10,131 nucleotides of DNA from Chryseobacterium sp. (GTDB taxonomy: Bacteria; Bacteroidota; Bacteroidia; Flavobacteriales; Weeksellaceae). How positions within the stretch are numbered: position 1 is the first letter of the stretch; every line of letters starts with the position of its first letter. The stretch spans positions 1 to 10,131 of the forward strand of contig JASLCD010000063.1 of assembly GCA_030146295.1 (NCBI GenBank), in the 5' to 3' direction. Below the pieces are notes generated by a model, which was not told the DNA's origin, made no database searches, and saw nothing but the letters and a program-made list of their open reading frames with translations. Shown one piece after another: positions 6,522 to 10,131 of this stretch. Position numbers and translations under genes: made by a program.

Positions 6522-6543
6522 CCTCACTAATATTTACAAAACA

Positions 6544-7830
6544 ATGCTTACATTTCTTGGTTTTTTAATGATTTTCATCTTCATGATTCTCATCATGAAC
6601 AAAAAGATGACTCCGCTTACAGCTCTAGTTCTGGTACCCGTTCTCATAGCTGTAGTGGCAGGATTCGGGCCTGAGCTCGGAGATATGATGAAAAATGGTG
6701 TCAAAGAAATAGCACTTACGGGGGTTATGCTGATTTTTGCGATCCTCTATTTCAGTCTGATGATTGATACGGGACTTTTTGAACCTCTTGTGAATGCTAT
6801 ATTAAAGGCTGTTGGAGATAACCCCGTAAAAACAACCATCGGAACCGCCCTTCTCACCACATTGGTATCTTTAGACGGAGACGGCTCTTCCACTTACATT
6901 ATTGTGGTGGCGGCATTACTTCCGCTGTATAAAAAACAAGGGATGAATCCTCTTGTGCTGACCTGCATTATCATGCTTGCAGGTGGTATTATGAATATTT
7001 TACCCTGGGGAGGACCTACTGCACGAGTAATGAGTTCTCTTAAACTGGGGCACACAGAAATATTCGTTCCTATGATTCCGGTAATGCTGATAGGGTTGGT
7101 ATGGGTATTTTTTGTCGCCTATATTTTAGGAGTCAGAGAGAAAAAAAGAATCAGCAAACATGGGAAATATACAAAATACAGCGGGCAGGATATTGCCGGA
7201 GAAAATGACCCTGCATTAAGACGTCCAAAGCTCATTGTCATCAATCTGATCCTGACTATCATTCTGCTTTGCGTAATGATTCTTGACATTATTCCTTTGG
7301 GAATTGCCTTTATGATAGCCTTCTGTATAGCTTCTTTGATTAATTATCCAAGATTAAAAGACCAGCAGAAGATTATTTCAAAACATGCAGGAAATGCTTT
7401 GTCTGTAGCAGGAATGATCTTCGGAGCAGGAATCTTCACAGGAATTCTGAATGGTACCGGAATTATGAATGCTATGGGAAACAGTATTATCGGTATCGTT
7501 CCTAAAACCTGGGGCAGCTATCTGAATGTGATCACCGCGGTATTCAGTGTACCGCTTACTTTTTTCCTGACCAATGATGCTTATTATTTTGGAATATTAC
7601 CTGTTATTACCGCAACAGGACATCAGCTGAATATTGCTCCCGATATTTTGGGACGCGCCAGTCTTGTAGGGCAGGCCTCTCATTTATTAAGTCCGTTGGT
7701 TCCTTCTACTTATCTGCTGGTATCGCTGGCTGGAGTGGAATTCTCTGATCACCTGAAATTCACGTTAAAATGGGCGATAGGATCATCAATCGTAATGTTG
7801 CTAAGCGCATTGGTTCTTGGTATTATATAA
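6544..7830 (+). CDS. CitMHS-type citrate:cation symporter
   Basis: The 428-residue inner-membrane protein has about 11-12 hydrophobic segments, beginning MLTFLGFLMIFIFMILIM. It carries motifs expected of CitMHS transporters: SLDGDGSSTYII (109-120), NILPWGGPTAR (151-161), FFLTNDAYYFGILPV (340-354) and ASHLLSPLVPSTYLL (378-392). The cytoplasmic loop near 197-228 is charged. Characterised relatives import citrate complexed with Mg2+ or other divalent metals, driven by protons; metal preference cannot be read from sequence. The frame extends up to a TTG at 6493 overlapping the previous gene, but ATG 6544 gives a normal length and a first residue just before the first helix. Spacing to neighbours (22 bp before, 46 bp after) fits an operon. 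Confidence 0.92.
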   Translation: MLTFLGFLMIFIFMILIMNKKMTPLTALVLVPVLIAVVAGFGPELGDMMKNGVKEIALTGVMLIFAILYFSLMIDTGLFEPLVNAILKAVGDNPVKTTIGTALLTTLVSLDGDGSSTYIIVVAALLPLYKKQGMNPLVLTCIIMLAGGIMNILPWGGPTARVMSSLKLGHTEIFVPMIPVMLIGLVWVFFVAYILGVREKKRISKHGKYTKYSGQDIAGENDPALRRPKLIVINLILTIILLCVMILDIIPLGIAFMIAFCIASLINYPRLKDQQKIISKHAGNALSVAGMIFGAGIFTGILNGTGIMNAMGNSIIGIVPKTWGSYLNVITAVFSVPLTFFLTNDAYYFGILPVITATGHQLNIAPDILGRASLVGQASHLLSPLVPSTYLLVSLAGVEFSDHLKFTLKWAIGSSIVMLLSALVLGII

Positions 7831-7876
7831 GGTTATATCTTTGAATTTCGCAATCTTATCATATAAAAAACGGATA

Positions 7877-9073
7877 ATGAAACCTTTTAAGCAAAAAACA
7901 TTTACGGACAGCTATCTAAGAAACCTTACCCTTTATGTATTCACAGCTATTATCTGCGGAGCATTAACGGGTTATTATTTTCCGGATGTCAGTAAACATC
8001 TGGAAAGGGTTTCCAATTATTTTTTCATGCTGCTTGAAGTTTTGATTGTACCTGTTATTTTCATTGCAGTAACTTATGGGGTAAGCTATATTTTCAGTAT
8101 TAAAAATGCCTTTAAAATTGTAGGACAGATGGTTCTTTATTTTCTCATCATTACCTCCGTAAGTATTTTATTGGGTATGGGTTCCGGTCTTCTTTTAAAA
8201 CCGGGTGCCAATACAGGAATCATTATTTCCTCTCATAAAGAACTTCCTGAAAGATTTACCAACCCTTTACATATCAGCAACTATATACTTTTTCTTTTAA
8301 TATCAATATCTGCAGGCATTGTTATAGGTATTTCAAAGAAAAAGAACAGCATTCTAAAAGTATTAGATGTCGGAAGAAATTTATTTTTCAAACTCATCAA
8401 ATATGTTTACCTGTTTCTTCCGATAGTTATTTTCTCTAATATCGCCTATGGAATCTCAGTATATGGCATCAATACTTTACTGCCTTTGAGTAAGATTGTT
8501 GCTACAGTATATCTTACAAGTGTCTTTTTTATTTTCGGAGTTTTAGGTATTGTAACGGCATACTTTAGAATCAACCTCTGGGATTTTTTAATCAGCATCA
8601 AAGAGGAAATAATTCTTGTGGTGGCTACTTCTTCCTCCAAGACAGCCTTCCCAATGATCTTTGATAAGATGGAATCGCAAGGGTATGACCGGAAAATTCT
8701 TCGTCTTATTATTCCCCTGGGGTATAATTTTAATCTGGCAGGAGCTTGTATTTACCTTTCCATTTCGTGTATTTTTCTGATTCAGTTTTATAATATCCCG
8801 CTTACGGTAAAAGATTACTTCTGGCTTTTCATCACCATTTCCATTGCTTCAAAAACCGCTTCGGGAGTTCCCGGATCAGGCTTTCTTGCCCTGATGTTTA
8901 CTTTAAGCCGGTTTGGAAAAATTCCTACTACAGATATTGCTTTGCTATACAGCATAGACCGCTTTATGAACGAAGCCAGATCTGTTACCAATTTCATAGG
9001 CATCACGGTTTCCGCTGCCATTATTTCAAAACTTAATTCCAATACTATTCCTTTTAAAAATGATATTTCCTGA
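7877..9073 (+). CDS. Dicarboxylate/amino acid:cation symporter (SDF family) with altered ion-site residues
   Basis: The 398-residue integral-membrane protein belongs to the GltP/DctA family. Family marks are the serine-rich hairpin ATSSSKTAFP (250-259), PLGYNFNLAGACIYLS (280-295) in helix 7, SKTASGVPGSGF (325-336) in the second hairpin and DRFMNEARSVTN (361-372) in helix 8. The residue equivalent to Asp312 of the archaeal homologue GltPh (NMDGT; NLDG in DctA) is Ala288 here. The position of GltPh Asp405 is Ile376, in TNFIGI. Both are sodium ligands in GltPh, so coupling may differ. I chose ATG 7877, preceded by AT-rich spacer, over an in-frame ATG-less extension to 7817 that would overlap the upstream gene and add a non-family N-terminus. 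The gene ends 14 bp into the TerC gene. Substrate (C4-dicarboxylate or amino acid) is undecided. Confidence 0.9.
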   Translation: MKPFKQKTFTDSYLRNLTLYVFTAIICGALTGYYFPDVSKHLERVSNYFFMLLEVLIVPVIFIAVTYGVSYIFSIKNAFKIVGQMVLYFLIITSVSILLGMGSGLLLKPGANTGIIISSHKELPERFTNPLHISNYILFLLISISAGIVIGISKKKNSILKVLDVGRNLFFKLIKYVYLFLPIVIFSNIAYGISVYGINTLLPLSKIVATVYLTSVFFIFGVLGIVTAYFRINLWDFLISIKEEIILVVATSSSKTAFPMIFDKMESQGYDRKILRLIIPLGYNFNLAGACIYLSISCIFLIQFYNIPLTVKDYFWLFITISIASKTASGVPGSGFLALMFTLSRFGKIPTTDIALLYSIDRFMNEARSVTNFIGITVSAAIISKLNSNTIPFKNDIS

Positions 9074-9851
9074 TTTTACCTACCTTGTAAACGACTTATT
9101 ACAAAACCCAACAAAATCAATAGCCATTATCGGCAATCTCATCCTTATAGAAAGCCTTCTTTCTGTAGATAATGCGGCCGTATTGGCTACCATTGTCATG
9201 GATCTTCCGGAGCATCAGAGAAAAAGAGCTTTAAAATATGGCATCCTTGGCGCCTATGTATTCCGCGGACTGGCTCTTATTTTTGCTTCTGTACTTATTT
9301 CTGTATGGTGGCTGAAACCACTGGGCGGGTTGTACCTGATCTATATTGCCATTGACTGGTTTGTCAAAAAAATCAAAAATAAAAACCACGAAGAAGATCA
9401 GGAGGAAAATCCTGACAAAGAATCCAGCTGGCTGTATAAAAATTCAATTGGGCTTCTGGGTAAATTCTGGGCTACTGTTGCTCTCGTAGAAGTAATGGAT
9501 CTTGCTTTTTCTATTGATAATGTTTTTGCTGCCGTTGCTTTTTCAGATAATTTACTTTTGATTACCATTGGTGTTTTTATAGGTATTTTAGCCATGAGAT
9601 TTATTGCACAGTGGTTTGTGCGCCTTATGCAGATATTTCCTTTTCTGGAAACGGCCGCTTTTGCTGTAATTGCTATTTTAGGAGTTAAACTAAGCTTGTC
9701 TTTATACGAACATTTCTACCCTGCTACCGCGTTCGCTCGTTTTTTAAGCAGCCATACAATGGAAATTTTAGTTTCCTCGGTTACCGTTCTTTTGTTTGTA
9801 GTCCCTGTAGTTACCAGTTATCTTTTAGGATTTCCCGCTCGTAAAAAATAA
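9060..9851 (+). CDS. TerC-family integral membrane protein (putative metal-ion exporter)
   Basis: The 263-residue product has about seven membrane segments. It carries the two acidic repeats that define the TerC family: IESLLSVDNAAVLA (E31, D37, N38) and VEVMDLAFSIDNVFAA (E144, D147, D153, N154). A charged cytoplasmic loop (about 103-123, KKIKNKNHEEDQEEN) separates the halves. Several relatives (Alx, MeeF/MeeY type) export Mn2+ or deliver metal to exported proteins; others are named for tellurite resistance. The ATG at 9060 overlaps the end of the symporter gene by 14 bp, so translation is probably coupled. Placement behind a metal-citrate-type transporter would make metal balance a sensible role, but this is inference. 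No terminator was clear after it. Confidence 0.92.
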   Translation: MIFPDFTYLVNDLLQNPTKSIAIIGNLILIESLLSVDNAAVLATIVMDLPEHQRKRALKYGILGAYVFRGLALIFASVLISVWWLKPLGGLYLIYIAIDWFVKKIKNKNHEEDQEENPDKESSWLYKNSIGLLGKFWATVALVEVMDLAFSIDNVFAAVAFSDNLLLITIGVFIGILAMRFIAQWFVRLMQIFPFLETAAFAVIAILGVKLSLSLYEHFYPATAFARFLSSHTMEILVSSVTVLLFVVPVVTSYLLGFPARKK

Positions 9852-9888
9852 TTTTTCTGCCAAATTTTCACATTCGGAAACAAAAGTC

Positions 9889-9926
9889 TGCCATTTCATC
9901 CATCAGTATCTCATGGCATACATTTA
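9889..9926 (+). promoter_or_regulatory. Putative groES promoter/operator region
   Basis: TGCCAT (9889-9894) and ATGGCA (9913-9918) form an inverted repeat with an 18-bp gap, and a further TCTGCCA occurs at 9856-9862. TACATTTA (9919-9926), one base from TAnnTTTG, follows at once and could be the -7 box, 41 bp before the ATG. No CIRCE element is visible. Role in heat-shock control is a guess. Confidence 0.3.
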
Positions 9927-9967
9927 GAGAATTACTACACAGAAATAATTAAAAAATTAAATATATT

Positions 9968-10131
9968 ATGTCAGTAAACTTTAAACCATTGGCAGACAGA
10001 GTTCTGGTAGAGCCAATCGCAGCAGAAACTAAAACAGCTTCAGGTATTATCATCCCGGATACTGCAAAGGAAAAGCCGCAAGAAGGTACTGTAGTGGCAG
10101 TAGGTCCTGGTAAAAAAGATGAGCCTACAAC
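9968..10131 (+). CDS. groES: Co-chaperonin GroES (cut by right window edge)
   Basis: From ATG 9968 the frame gives about 54 residues before the window ends, so roughly the last 40 residues of a normal GroES (about 92-97) are missing. The start MSVNFKPLADRVLVEP is the typical N-terminal strand. ETKTASGIIIPDTAKEKP (about 20-37) is the mobile loop that contacts GroEL, with the hydrophobic III edge. EGTVVAVGPGKKDE begins the following strands. GroES caps the GroEL folding chamber in the cytoplasm. groEL is expected directly downstream. The gene stands 116 bp after the TerC gene with its own leader, so it is probably a separate transcription unit. Confidence 0.96.
   Translation, partial: MSVNFKPLADRVLVEPIAAETKTASGIIIPDTAKEKPQEGTVVAVGPGKKDEPT

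Noticed and set aside
6493..6543. TTG-started extension of the citrate transporter overlapping the DUF2490 gene
   Set aside because: It would add a polar, asparagine-rich stretch not expected before the first helix of this family; ATG 6544 is better.
7817..7876. 20-residue N-terminal extension of the SDF symporter into the end of the citrate transporter gene
   Set aside because: The added residues are not family-like, and ATG 7877 gives the usual short basic N-terminus before helix 1.

Overview
The window looks like a chromosomal segment of a low-GC member of the Bacteroidota, most probably the Flavobacteriia and close to Chryseobacterium or Elizabethkingia (Weeksellaceae). The pointers are AT-rich intergenic DNA, no Shine-Dalgarno sequences before clear start codons, promoter -7 boxes of the Bacteroidota type (TAnnTTTG), DUF2490 and LytS/LytTR families typical of the phylum, and short GG-leader peptides beginning MKNAKLLSRDAQK. 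The genus is inferred from recalled family resemblance, not from a search.

Layout. (1) 1-2375 (+): an exported M1-family zinc metallopeptidase, cut by the left edge and lacking only its first residues. (2) 2432-3154 (+): a secreted or periplasmic protein of unknown function. Its start codon lies in the loop of a perfect 20-bp inverted repeat that is followed by eight T's. (3) 3226-3870 (+): two tandem copies of a compact cassette. Each has a -7 box, a 5' leader with a short conserved hairpin, a 44-45 residue GG-leader peptide with a CC-x7-C-x9-C core, and a palindromic terminator. Neither peptide is in the supplied list of longer reading frames; I found them by reading the sequence. (4) 3871 to about 5674 (-): an overlapping LytTR response regulator and LytS-type sensor kinase, convergent with the peptide cassettes. 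(5) 5826-9851 (+): a probable operon, divergent from the kinase, encoding an outer-membrane beta-barrel (DUF2490), a CitMHS-type citrate transporter, a dicarboxylate/amino-acid:cation symporter with unusual ion-site residues, and a TerC-family membrane protein. (6) 9968 to the right edge (+): the start of groES.

How the genes may work together. Regions 4 and 5 share a divergent promoter region. In other bacteria LytS/LytTR pairs often sense small carboxylates and control transporter genes, so control of the organic-acid uptake operon is the simplest reading. A second possibility is that the pair senses or regulates the cysteine-rich peptides on its other side, as kinase/LytTR pairs do for GG-leader pheromones in Firmicutes. 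The window holds no peptidase-transporter, modification enzyme or immunity gene, so the peptides' function is open. The most notable items are the duplicated peptide cassette with its conserved leader hairpin and the start-codon hairpin at 2407-2470. I saw no tRNA, rRNA, CRISPR array, insertion sequence or origin.
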